A stretch of DNA of 64,000 nt, from the NCBI GenBank assembly GCA_041163745.1, contig JBEAQU010000049.1, positions 62,001 through 126,000 on the forward strand, read 5' to 3'. The translations under genes were made by a program, and so were the position numbers. Below, piece by piece: positions 26,379 to 34,195 of this stretch (the first letter of the stretch is position 1; each line of letters opens with the position of its first letter). The stretch comes from UBA6168 sp041163745 (lineage in GTDB: Bacteria > Bacteroidota > Bacteroidia > Chitinophagales > Saprospiraceae). Below the pieces are notes generated by a model that had not been told where the DNA came from, did not search any database, and saw only the letters and a list, made by a program, of their open reading frames with translations.

Positions 26379-26432
26379 CAGCACCAAGCAATCGTATATA
26401 CAAAAAATATATTTCAAATGCAACAGGTGCTG
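26379..26432 (+). other. Long-range stem CAGCACC/GGTGCTG in the gene desert
   Basis: CAGCACC at 26379-26385 pairs perfectly with GGTGCTG at 26426-26432. The enclosed AT-rich part can form a second stem (TATATA at about 26395-26400 with TATATT at about 26408-26413). It ends 43 bases before the first repeat unit, so it may be the 5' part of the RNA terminated at 26540. Confidence 0.3.
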
Positions 26433-26475
26433 TCGGAATCCGTAAAATACCCAGAACCCGAGCAAGAATAGGGTG

Positions 26476-26502
26476 AGTGTTTGTTCATAGTTTTTGTTTT
26501 TT
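26476..26502 (+). repeat. Copy 1 of a 27-base U-rich element
   Basis: The element starts AGTGTTTGTTCATAGT and ends in a T-run. Copy 2 at 26596-26622 differs by a single base, and the two starts are exactly 120 bases apart. Each copy runs directly into an intrinsic terminator, although the terminator stems themselves are unrelated in sequence. Confidence 0.8.
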
Positions 26503-26508
26503 ATGTAG

Positions 26509-26540
26509 CCCCCGGCCAACGGGGGACTTTTTTCTTTTTG
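26509..26540 (+). terminator. Intrinsic terminator 1
   Basis: CCCCCG (26509-26514) pairs with CGGGGG (26520-26525) around the loop GCCAA. A long T-rich tract follows directly (AC, six Ts, C, five Ts). No + strand gene lies upstream within 0.6 kb, so it most likely ends a non-coding transcript. Confidence 0.8.
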
Positions 26541-26595
26541 ACTGCAAGTTCCTTCTTCTACAGGTAACATCTAACATCGCCCCATACCCAAGATT

Positions 26596-26622
26596 AGTGT
26601 TTGTTCATAGTGTTTGTTTTTT
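26596..26622 (+). repeat. Copy 2 of the 27-base U-rich element
   Basis: It differs from copy 1 at one position (G for T after the TTCATAGT block). It is again followed by a strong terminator, so the element and the terminator appear to form one unit that was duplicated while the stem sequence changed. Confidence 0.8.
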
Positions 26623-26629
26623 GTTTTGT

Positions 26630-26661
26630 CCCTGTCAAATAACCTTGACAGGGTTTTTTTT
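26630..26661 (+). terminator. Intrinsic terminator 2
   Basis: CCCTGTCAA (26630-26638) pairs perfectly over nine bases with TTGACAGGG (26645-26653) around a six-base loop. Eight Ts follow directly at 26654-26661. It is one of the clearest intrinsic terminators in the window. Confidence 0.88.
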
Positions 26662-27205
26662 GTCTGGTACGGAGCGAAACCCTGCCCACAGGGGGGGCTT
26701 CAGATCAGCGTATTCCGCCGGTCCGGCCGGTCATCCTCCGGGGAGAGAATGAAATAGTCGCTTGAAACCACAAGTGAATGGAAACTGGCCAGGCAAGGAA
26801 GCGAATTTCTCGATGGGTGTGGTCGAGACAATTGCCGAAAGGCAGTCGGAAGGAGTGGGGAGGAAGTCCCGAACGGCCAGTTTCGTCACATAACTGATAC
26901 AACCAGGTCGTCAGACCGTTGCCGCTGTACCGGACCGGGAGCTAATGTGTAAGGTGGTACAGCCAATCCAAACGATTTCCATTAGGTTGGAGGGTATGTC
27001 AGCGAGCGGAAAAATCCCTGAGATTCGCCGGATGGTCTGAAATCCTTATCCAATCCCAATCTGCGGAGCGCTTGGTAAACGGTATATGCGGGGATGACGG
27101 AATAAGTGGGACATCGCTTGGCGAGTGGTGCATGATTGCCCTAATTTTGACGCAGTATCGGTATCCCGGGCTACCGAAGGAAACACAAATAAAAACGACA
27201 GGCGT

Positions 27206-27844
27206 ATGTTACAGGATATGCGGGTGGAGTATGGACAGGGTGCGTTTGACAAGGGGGACCTGGACGGCCATCCGGTCGTTCAGTTCGAGCGTTGGTTCCG
27301 CGAAGCGGTAGCGGCGGGGGTGGAGGAGCCCAATGCCATGACATTGGCCACCGCCTCAGCCGACGGGTATCCCTCCGCCAGGGTGGTGCTGCTGAAAGAT
27401 TACCGTCCGGAGGGATTCACGTTCTTCACAAATTACGACAGCAGGAAAGGGGAGGAGCTTCGGGAGAATGCCCGGGCGGCCCTGGTATTCTTTTGGGCTG
27501 CCCTGCAGCGGCAGGTTCGGATTGAAGGAACGGTCGGCATGTTGCTACGGGAGGAATCCGTCCGTTACTTCCAGCGTCGGCCGAGGGGAAGTCAATTGGG
27601 CGCGTGGGCATCTCCGCAGAGCAAGGAAGTGCCTGACCGGCAGTTCCTGCTAGACCGTTGGAAGGCCATGGAATCGACGTTCGAAGGACAGGAAGTGTTA
27701 CCGGCACCCCCGCATTGGGGAGGATATCTGGTCATGCCGCATACCGTTGAATTTTGGCAGGGGCAAGCCGGCAGGATGCATGACCGCCTTTGTTACCGGC
27801 GGTCAAGCGAGGGTGGATGGACGGTCGTCCGGTTGGCTCCCTGA
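27206..27844 (+). CDS. pdxH: Pyridoxamine 5'-phosphate oxidase
   Basis: 212-residue FMN enzyme that makes pyridoxal 5'-phosphate from pyridoxine or pyridoxamine phosphate. The ATG at 27206 matches the usual N-terminus; an in-frame ATG at 27125 adds 27 unrelated residues. Family signatures are present: the FMN-contact strand ARVVLLKDYRPEGFTFFTNYDSRKG, then RRPRGSQLGAWASPQS, and the C-terminal WGGYLVMPHTVEFWQGQAGRMHDR, which carries the substrate-binding Arg and His. It is monocistronic and converges on a TPR gene 24 bases away. Confidence 0.96.
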   Translation: MLQDMRVEYGQGAFDKGDLDGHPVVQFERWFREAVAAGVEEPNAMTLATASADGYPSARVVLLKDYRPEGFTFFTNYDSRKGEELRENARAALVFFWAALQRQVRIEGTVGMLLREESVRYFQRRPRGSQLGAWASPQSKEVPDRQFLLDRWKAMESTFEGQEVLPAPPHWGGYLVMPHTVEFWQGQAGRMHDRLCYRRSSEGGWTVVRLAP

Positions 27845-27850
27845 CGTCGC

Positions 27851-27865
27851 GCCTGGTGTCCAGGC
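27851..27865. terminator. Hairpin between convergent pdxH and TPR genes
   Basis: GCCTGG (27851-27856) and CCAGGC (27860-27865) pair perfectly around TGT in the 24-base gap between the two stop codons. No T-run follows on either strand, so a bidirectional terminator role is only suggested by position. Confidence 0.35.
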
Positions 27866-27868
27866 TTG

Positions 27869-29284
27869 TCAAACCTCCCTTTCCGGCTGGAAAACGGCGA
27901 TGACCGCCCGGATTTCCGTATCATTTTCCAAGACAGGGTTGAACCGGAACAGCTCGTTGTGGGCCTCGTAATTCTCATACAGGGCCTCCTCCAATGCAAG
28001 CAGGGCATCCTTTCTCAGCCCCAATTCGTAGAGGCATGCGCTCCTGCAATAAAGCAGTTCCGGGCTGTAGGCGTAATCCTCCGCCTCCTCGAGCACTTCC
28101 AATGCATCCTCCTTACGTCCGCTGGCCATCAGGAACCGGACCAACTGCATCCAGTAAACGGGATTTTCCGGTCCGGTGTCGGCAGCCAACCGGTAGCAGG
28201 ATTCCGCTTTGCGATGGTTGCCGACCCGGTCGTACGCGACGGCCAACTGGCCGTAATACGCCTCGTTGCGGTCGTCCATGCGGACTGCTTTCTGATAGGA
28301 TCGAATCGCCTTGTGGTAGTCCCCTTGTGCGGCCTGGCATTCCCCCAGTTGGAAATGGGCCTCGGCAGAAAAGCTGTCCATGTCTATCGCCTGCTGGAAA
28401 AAGGACTTGGCCATGATGTAGTTGCCCAATTCTCTGTGGCAGATGCCGATGTGCATTAATAAGTCCGCATCCGGATCGAAATGCTCCAGCACTTCCTGGT
28501 AACACTGCAGCGCCTTCCCGAAGTCTCGGACATACAGGCAGACCTCCGCGCAATCGCGATAGGCGAACTCAAAGTCTTCCTTTATCAGGAAGGCATATTC
28601 GTAAGCTTCGATAGCTTTTTCATATTGGCAAAGGTAGTGATGGGCCGCCCCGAGATTATACCAAGCCAATGGGTTGTAGGGATCTTTATCGATGATCCGT
28701 TCATGAAGAACCACGCTCTCTTTGTGCTTGCGGGCGTTTTCCACGCAGAACCACATACGCGACAAGGCCTCGGTATTCCCGGGGTTTTCCTCAAGTGCCG
28801 CCTTCAGCAGGAAAAAAGCCTGCTCATGGTCCTTCATGTCATCCCTTATCAATGCCTCGCAAACATATATGTCACTCAACAGCTGGGGAGAGGCCACCTC
28901 TTTCAGTTCGTCCAAGAGCGCCAATCCTTCCTCATGCAAGCCTATGGCCGCATAACATTCCGCCCGAAGCAAGGATGCTTCCAGATGGAAGGGCACCAGG
29001 CTTTGCAGCTGGTCCAGTACGGCCAAAGCCTTGTCGGCCTCTTTTTTCTCCAGCAGGAGCATCGCCTTACGCAATTGGAAATCTAGGCTGTCAACCTGCT
29101 GCCGAAGGGCATGGTCGCATGCTTCGACGGCCTTGTCCAGCAGGAACTCCCGCTCATAAAACGCCACCAAATGGTTATAGGCATCCAGGTCGGCGAAGTA
29201 TACCCTGCCTTCCTCCAGCATGTCGTCATACCTGGTGACGAGTTCGAAGATGTTCTGTTCGTGCTTGTTATTCTTCAGCCCCAT
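27869..29284 (-). CDS. Large TPR-repeat protein
   Basis: 471 residues from the ATG at 29284, without a signal peptide. It consists almost entirely of tetratricopeptide repeats, about eleven in number. The clearest are PLAWYNLGAAHHYLCQYEKAIEAYEYAF, the unit with LLMHIGICHRELGNYIMAKSFFQQA, and the next with AHFQLGECQAAQGDYHKAIRSYQKA. The N-terminus (about 1-40) is helical and acidic. Proteins of this shape and size are common in Bacteroidota and serve as scaffolds; the partner is unknown. It is unlike the other TPR protein at 22537-23568, which has fewer repeats. Confidence 0.85.
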   Translation of the reverse strand: MGLKNNKHEQNIFELVTRYDDMLEEGRVYFADLDAYNHLVAFYEREFLLDKAVEACDHALRQQVDSLDFQLRKAMLLLEKKEADKALAVLDQLQSLVPFHLEASLLRAECYAAIGLHEEGLALLDELKEVASPQLLSDIYVCEALIRDDMKDHEQAFFLLKAALEENPGNTEALSRMWFCVENARKHKESVVLHERIIDKDPYNPLAWYNLGAAHHYLCQYEKAIEAYEYAFLIKEDFEFAYRDCAEVCLYVRDFGKALQCYQEVLEHFDPDADLLMHIGICHRELGNYIMAKSFFQQAIDMDSFSAEAHFQLGECQAAQGDYHKAIRSYQKAVRMDDRNEAYYGQLAVAYDRVGNHRKAESCYRLAADTGPENPVYWMQLVRFLMASGRKEDALEVLEEAEDYAYSPELLYCRSACLYELGLRKDALLALEEALYENYEAHNELFRFNPVLENDTEIRAVIAVFQPEREV

Positions 29285-29809
29285 AATGACTGTGTTGTGA
29301 ATGATATAGTTGAATGTTCCTTGTTGATGCCGCGGTGAAAGCCATCCCTGCAGCCTATCGTTCCGCGCGCCCGACATAGACCGCTTACGGGCGGTCCTGG
29401 CGTCGGAGAAAGGCTCTTTCGGCTTTCATTTGCTAAAGATAACGTTATTATTTCCAGTTATTTCCCGATGTGTCGTTTCGTCTATTGTACGGTCGGCTTT
29501 TGTGAGAATACGGCGGGCTTATTGTAACTAATTAGTATTTAGCATTTTAAACGTATAGATAAAAGAAAAATACAAATGTTTGAAATAAAATGCCAAGGTG
29601 GGGAAGCGGAGGCGGGGAGGCGGTATTCAGCGGAACGCTTTCCATCCCTGAGCCAACCTGGTTGGGTGTGCCGGGGAGGGTGGAACGCAGCGGTCAGCCG
29701 GACCGGTTGTCGGCCAAAGGTGCGCCGCCCTTTTCATCGTATGTTCAACGGAAGGACCGGCGGAAAGTTGTTGAAGGACGGCGGAATGGGTGTCAAAGGC
29801 GAAAAGCCG
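29285..29809. other. Gene-free stretch between the TPR and metallopeptidase genes
   Basis: The part from about 29420 to 29600 is clearly AT-rich for this genome and carries a TATCTTTA box on the minus strand at 29442-29435, a possible promoter for the TPR gene. From about 29600 the composition returns to normal. No small gene or RNA was recognised. Confidence 0.45.
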
Positions 29810-30559
29810 TCAGAAATCGCAGTCGCTCCAGTTCTCCCGGAGCCATTTTTCCGCGGCGGGATAGTCTGGCATGGCCTGTCCGACCAGGTCCCAGAACCGT
29901 TTGTTATGGCTCATTTCCAGCAGGTGCGCCAGTTCGTGGATGATGACATAATCGATGGCGGCGGGAGGGGCGAAAAGCAGGCAGGTGGACAAGTTGACGG
30001 TCCCCTTTGAGGAACAGCTGCCCCAATTCGAGCGATTGTATTTCAACCTGACCTGGCGGACCGGCTGCCGGAAGTACAGTTGGTTGAGTTCCATTACCCG
30101 CCTTGTGATGTCCGGCAGGAAACGGTTCGCGACTATCCGGCTGAGCAGTTGTCGGATGGCAGCGGTATTGCCGGGGTCGTCCGGTCCGTTCGCGATGGAC
30201 AGGTAGATCTCCGTACCAGTCCGGATGGCCTTGTTGGATGCTTTGCCGCTGTTGTAATGCAAGTGAAGACGGAAGGAGTGGCTGCCGACGGTCAGGAGGT
30301 CACCATGGCGGTAGCGTTCCTGCAGAAAATAACGGTGATAGAAAGGGATGGATGCGAGTTGGGCCCAAATCCATTGTCGGAACGATTCCAATTGTTCGTT
30401 CCGGCCGCTTGCGTCGAGGCCGGCAGGCAAGCGTATCGTAGCACCTGTACGGGTGATGGAAAAGCGGACATTGTTCCTGCGCTCCCGGACAACACGGGCA
30501 GGAATGCTATGGGTGGCGGACCGAATGAAAAGTTCTTCGACCTTTGACTTAGTTGACAC
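29810..30559 (-). CDS. YgjP-like (DUF45) zinc metallopeptidase-domain protein
   Basis: 249 residues with an apparent GTG start; the first in-frame ATG is far inside the domain. The zinc site is HELAH at 208-212, with the further conserved His at 218 and the FW pair after it (SHNKRFWDL). The segment LKYNRSNWGSCSSKGTVNLS precedes it, as in the family. The fold is shared by SprT-like and WLM proteases, and no substrate is established for most members. It is cytoplasmic, with no signal peptide, and stands upstream of rpmH in the minus-strand order. Confidence 0.88.
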   Translation of the reverse strand: MSTKSKVEELFIRSATHSIPARVVRERRNNVRFSITRTGATIRLPAGLDASGRNEQLESFRQWIWAQLASIPFYHRYFLQERYRHGDLLTVGSHSFRLHLHYNSGKASNKAIRTGTEIYLSIANGPDDPGNTAAIRQLLSRIVANRFLPDITRRVMELNQLYFRQPVRQVRLKYNRSNWGSCSSKGTVNLSTCLLFAPPAAIDYVIIHELAHLLEMSHNKRFWDLVGQAMPDYPAAEKWLRENWSDCDF

Positions 30560-30608
30560 GGTGGCGGGGGGCGTTGGAAGGTCGGAATGATCGGTGGCGC
30601 GCTCCGGT

Positions 30609-30764
30609 TTACTTCACGTGTTTCTCATCGGATACCGTGAGGGCCCAACGACCTTTCGAACGGCGGCGGGAGAGGACTTTGCGGCCGTTCTTGGTGCTCA
30701 TGCGTTCCCGGAAGCCGTGCTTGTTCACTCTTTTTCTTTTGGAAGGTTGGTAAGTCCTTTTCAT
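30609..30764 (-). CDS. rpmH: 50S ribosomal protein L34
   Basis: 51-residue, extremely basic protein. The family start MKRTYQPSKRKRVNKHGFRERM and the RKVLSRRRSKGRWALTVS block are intact, with a short Bacteroidota-type tail. A good promoter lies just upstream at 30818-30849. The partner gene rnpA does not follow. Confidence 0.97.
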   Translation of the reverse strand: MKRTYQPSKRKRVNKHGFRERMSTKNGRKVLSRRRSKGRWALTVSDEKHVK

Positions 30765-30817
30765 TGTCGTGACTATTTTATCAATTTCTTTTCCTGACCC
30801 TTTTTGCAAAGGGAGGG

Positions 30818-30849
30818 CAAAGGTATTTTATTTTAGCTAATACGCCAAA
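30818..30849 (-). promoter_or_regulatory. rpmH promoter
   Basis: On the minus strand TTTG (30849-30846) is followed after 20 bases by TACCTTTG (30825-30818), a full match to the Bacteroidota -33/-7 pattern. The -7 box ends 53 bases before the rpmH ATG. Confidence 0.65.
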
Positions 30850-30899
30850 AAAACGACCGGCAATCTGATCCTTTCGAAAAAAAGCGGCGGGATCCGTGC

Positions 30900-32108
30900 T
30901 CAGGAGGGGGTGTCCGTCGGTCGGTTGACATGATTTTGCCGTTCCGAGAGCAGGTGCCGGGCACGGGCGGCCTCCTCAGGGGTATTGGCGTTGAGCAAGG
31001 CCTCGGGGTTCGGCGGAAGGACGAGTTGGGTATCCGACTGGATGAGGGCTTTCCTCGGGCAGGTATGACCTTGTGCGAGGAATTGCAGCAGGACGGGATA
31101 GCTGCGGGGTTCCCATACGGCGACCAGAGGTTCGGGGAGTCCGTTGACTGGACTTACGAAGGCGGTGGCGACGGCGGAGGGTCTTCGATGCAGCAGCAGG
31201 TGATCCAGGTGTCTTTGCTCCAGGAGGGGCAAGTCACAGGCGACGACCAGCCAGGCGTGGTCCGGATATTGCCGGAAGGCGGACAGGATGGCGCCGAGGG
31301 GACCGAGTCCGAGAAAGGAGTCCTCGATGACGGCATGTTCGGAAGCCCACAGTCCGGCTTGGTCCGGGCGGCAGGATAGGTACGTAGCCTCACAACAAGC
31401 CTGGAGCTGATCCATCATACGGTCTTGCTGCGGCGTATCGTGATAGCGGAGCGAGCCTTTGTCGGTACCCATTCGGCGGCTATGGCCGCCGGCCAGGACC
31501 AGCCCTTTAACAGGTGGCAGGTCAGCCGTCAGTTCCTTGCGGAGGATGGTGGCGGCCTCCATCCGGTCGGGCCAGGACAGAACAGGTGGGGATTGTTCGC
31601 GGGATACCAGGTGTTCACGGAGGAAACGGGGCAGTTCCTTGATGCCATCCCGGAGCAGCACCAGCCGCACGTCGGTCAGTCGGTCGAGCTTTCGACGGAG
31701 GGAATCCTCCTTGAGGGGATCCACGAGGACGATTTGCCGGTCGGCCGTGAAATGGTTACCGTTGACAAGTACGGCATCCATGGGAAGGAAGGCGGTACGG
31801 CACAGGAAAGAGGAGACGGCTCCCTGCTGTTCGAAACGTTGGAAGCCGATCTTGTCCGTCCACCTGGCGCTGATTCCCATGTCGTCCAAGGGGTGGTTTG
31901 CCGAAGGCGTCTCGCGGTGGTCCGCATCCACGTAGCCTATCTTCCAGATGGACGAAAGTGTCCTGGCGATGTCGGCGGCCAAGTCCTGGATGGTTCCGCA
32001 CGGGGCGCCAAGGATGGCCCATTCCCGGCGATGGAACTGCCCGTACGCTGGGCGGGGGACGGCAACATGCCGGTTATGCGCATTGTTCATGTCATGTGGG
32101 AGTTGCAT
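30900..32108 (-). CDS. mobA: Molybdenum cofactor guanylyltransferase (MobA-type) with an extra N-terminal domain
   Basis: 402 residues. The C-terminal half (about 203-390) is a MobA-type nucleotidyltransferase with LAGGHSRRMGTDKG at about 205-218 and the metal-site CDLPLL; it attaches GMP to molybdopterin. The N-terminal half (about 25-190) resembles a MobB-like P-loop domain, with AILGAPCGTIQDLA and IGYVDADH. The usual GK(S/T) of the P-loop is missing, so nucleotide binding is doubtful. The ATG overlaps the moaC stop by one base (TAATG), so the two are translated together. Confidence 0.87.
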   Translation of the reverse strand: MQLPHDMNNAHNRHVAVPRPAYGQFHRREWAILGAPCGTIQDLAADIARTLSSIWKIGYVDADHRETPSANHPLDDMGISARWTDKIGFQRFEQQGAVSSFLCRTAFLPMDAVLVNGNHFTADRQIVLVDPLKEDSLRRKLDRLTDVRLVLLRDGIKELPRFLREHLVSREQSPPVLSWPDRMEAATILRKELTADLPPVKGLVLAGGHSRRMGTDKGSLRYHDTPQQDRMMDQLQACCEATYLSCRPDQAGLWASEHAVIEDSFLGLGPLGAILSAFRQYPDHAWLVVACDLPLLEQRHLDHLLLHRRPSAVATAFVSPVNGLPEPLVAVWEPRSYPVLLQFLAQGHTCPRKALIQSDTQLVLPPNPEALLNANTPEEAARARHLLSERQNHVNRPTDTPS

Positions 32109-32590
32109 TACGGCTGTCGTTTGAAATCCCGCTTGCCACCGGTTTTTTCCATCAGTCGGACATGTCGGACGACGATGTCGTGGGAACGTGCCTTGCACAT
32201 GTCGTATACTGTTAGGGCGGCGATGCTGGCACCGGTCAGGGCCTCCATCTCGACGCCGGTCCTTCCGGTGGTGCTGACCCGGCAACGGATGTCGAGTTCC
32301 CCTTTCCCAAGGAGGGTGATTGCCACCTGGCAATCATCCAGCCCCAGCGGATGACAGAGCGGGATGAGGTCGCCAGTCCGTTTGGCACCCATGATGCCGG
32401 CCAGGACGGCCGTTTGGATAATGGACCCCTTCCGAGTCCGCATACCCTCGTCCTGCAGTTGTTCCAGAACGGATTCCGGCAGGACGACCAAAGCCTGTGC
32501 TTCCGCTGTCCGTTTCGTGACGGGCTTTCCGCCCACGTCGACCATGGCCGGATTGCCTTCGTTGTCAAGATGTGTGAAACCTGAATCCAT
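32108..32590 (-). CDS. moaC: Cyclic pyranopterin monophosphate synthase
   Basis: 160-residue enzyme of the first step of molybdenum-cofactor synthesis, acting after MoaA. Signatures include MVDVGGKPVTKRTAEA at the start, LIPLCHPLGLDD with the catalytic His region, and EMEALTGASIAALTVYDMCKA. The essential Lys near the C-terminus is in the HVRLMEKTGGKRDF segment. It forms a two-gene unit with mobA. The moaA, moaD/E and moeA genes are not in this window. Confidence 0.97.
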   Translation of the reverse strand: MDSGFTHLDNEGNPAMVDVGGKPVTKRTAEAQALVVLPESVLEQLQDEGMRTRKGSIIQTAVLAGIMGAKRTGDLIPLCHPLGLDDCQVAITLLGKGELDIRCRVSTTGRTGVEMEALTGASIAALTVYDMCKARSHDIVVRHVRLMEKTGGKRDFKRQP

Positions 32591-33049
32591 AATCGTCGTC
32601 TTGCTTGCAGGGCCTTCCCCGGGGGAGCCCGGGAAACGGCCGGCTGAATGCGTGCCGACCCGGGCTGTCTTTGCAAAGATGCGAATGCGGGTTCAAAAAC
32701 AGAAGGAACGTTGTGGAAATCCGGCGCACGCCGGTCGGCACAGCGGCTGGCCGTCCACCATTCATGTTACAGGCAAAGTTGCGTCGGACGGCGGCGGAGA
32801 GAACGGTCAGATAGGCGGCGGTAGCGTGTGCATCGAACATCAAGGACATGTTAATTTGGTTCGCACCGCATAGGAGAGGCTTGTTTTTCGCACCAATTTA
32901 GCATCTTTGCAACAAACCGGGCGGCATCCTTTCGGTTGGAATGCCTTCATGGGCTCCCGCGGCCGAAGGTATCCCGGTGAAGGGTGCGCCCATCCGTTTC
33001 CATTCAGTCGGTGATGTCGACATCCGCCTGACCCTATCCCTATCATCCT
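32591..33049. other. Divergent intergenic region between moaC and purQ
   Basis: It should hold promoters for both genes. A near-match CATCTTTG at 32902-32909 with TTG 18 bases upstream (32881-32883) points toward purQ. No structured element or small gene was recognised. Confidence 0.4.
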
Positions 33050-33751
33050 ATGAAATTCGGAGTTGTCATTTTTCCCGGATCCAATTGCGACCACGACATG
33101 CTGCATGTGCTGGGCGATGTGTATGGGCAGGAAGTGGTGGCCTTATGGCACAAGGACCACCGGTTGCCAGCATTGGACGGCATCCTGCTTCCCGGCGGGT
33201 TTTCCTATGGCGATTATCTTCGTGCCGGTGCGATCGCACGTTTGTCGCCGATCATGGAAGCCGTCGGCCGCTTTGCTGCGGACGGGGGGTTGGTATGGGG
33301 CATTTGCAACGGTTTTCAGATTCTCTGCGAAGCCGGACTCCTGCCTGGAGTCCTGCTGCGCAACGAACAACAGCGGTTCGTCTGCCGCAATGTCTTCATC
33401 AAACCGATGACCGCCCGGAGTGCAGTCACCGCCCTGGCGGATCCCGACAGGCCGCTGCGGATTCCCATCGCCCATGCGGAGGGGCGTTATCATGCCAGCG
33501 AGGAAACCCTGCGGCAGCTCGAGGCGAACGACCAAATCCTTTTCCGGTACTGTACGCCGGAAGGAGAGATCCTCCCCTCGGCCAATCCGAACGGGTCGGC
33601 CAATCATATCGCGGGCATCTGCAACGAAGGGAGGAATGTCTTCGGCATGATGCCTCATCCGGAGCGGGCGGCGGAGGAAGCCTTGGGCAACACCGACGGT
33701 AGGATCCTGTTCGATTCCTTGCTGCAGTCGGTCGCCCTTGCCACATCCTGA
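33050..33751 (+). CDS. purQ: Phosphoribosylformylglycinamidine synthase, glutaminase subunit
   Basis: 233-residue class I glutamine amidotransferase that supplies ammonia to PurL for the fourth step of purine synthesis. The triad is visible: Cys86 in GICNGFQ, His203 and Glu205 in MPHPERA. The start KFGVVIFPGSNCDHD and the LPGGFSYGDYLRAGAIAR segment are family marks. A stand-alone PurQ implies a separate PurL and PurS elsewhere, or use with a long PurL. Confidence 0.96.
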   Translation: MKFGVVIFPGSNCDHDMLHVLGDVYGQEVVALWHKDHRLPALDGILLPGGFSYGDYLRAGAIARLSPIMEAVGRFAADGGLVWGICNGFQILCEAGLLPGVLLRNEQQRFVCRNVFIKPMTARSAVTALADPDRPLRIPIAHAEGRYHASEETLRQLEANDQILFRYCTPEGEILPSANPNGSANHIAGICNEGRNVFGMMPHPERAAEEALGNTDGRILFDSLLQSVALATS

Positions 33752-34195
33752 TTTATTTCTTCTATTTATAATCCCGCCGGAGAACATATTTTCCCGGGTT
33801 GCGTACAAATCGAGACGAGCCAGGCGGTTTTCAACAGGGTCGGTACCACATCCTGCGAAAGTTGTCCGCACCCGAAGTGTCCCGGGCCGCCAAAGCGCCG
33901 GGAGCACGCACAGACCAGACCCGACGCCAGCCGGGTCGGACCTAGCCCTGGTGGCGACCAGTTCTTTTACAATGACATTCGATCACATATGCTTCCGGTA
34001 GGGACGCCGCGCCTGATTCCGAAAGCCCGTTGCCGTTTTTACATACAGGTCCGGACGCTTCCCGGCTTTCCTGTTCCGCCCTTCCCGTTCATCCGCGCCT
34101 ATTTCTTCGTTGGATGCAGGTCGGGGCAGGGACAGGAGGAGTTCCACGGCTTCCGGCCATTGGACCTTAACCGAAATTCTAATACAAATCGTATC
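33752..34195. other. Gene-free stretch before the coiled-coil gene
   Basis: 444 bases without a credible gene. The first part after purQ is AT-rich; the rest is GC-rich with short scattered inverted repeats. No clear promoter or RNA gene was seen. Confidence 0.45.

Larger units (their letters stand above)
25839..27205. other. Largest gene desert of the window (1.37 kb), AT-richer than its surroundings
   Basis: No convincing protein gene was found; two open frames, on opposite strands, have no protein-like composition. It contains inverted repeats at 26162-26182, 26214-26250 and 26379-26432. It also holds the two terminator units at 26476-26661 and a CCCTG-CCCA-CAGGG hairpin at 26680-26693. 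A GNRA-capped hairpin (TGCC-GAAA-GGCA) lies near 26833-26844. The last 150 bases before pdxH hold its upstream region. Structured non-coding RNA is the most likely content. Confidence 0.5.

Noticed and set aside
25956..26570. 204-codon frame on the minus strand of the gene desert
   Set aside because: The translation lacks any domain, signal or regular composition, and it spans inverted repeats and a terminator.
26477..26752. 91-codon frame on the + strand running through both repeat copies
   Set aside because: It is open only because the repeat period is a multiple of three. It translates poly-U tracts and two terminator stems, so it is not a credible gene.
26857..26876. Resemblance to the conserved GAGGAAAGTCC box of RNase P RNA
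   Set aside because: One A is missing, the other conserved regions are not found at suitable distances, and the space to pdxH is too short for a normal RNase P RNA.
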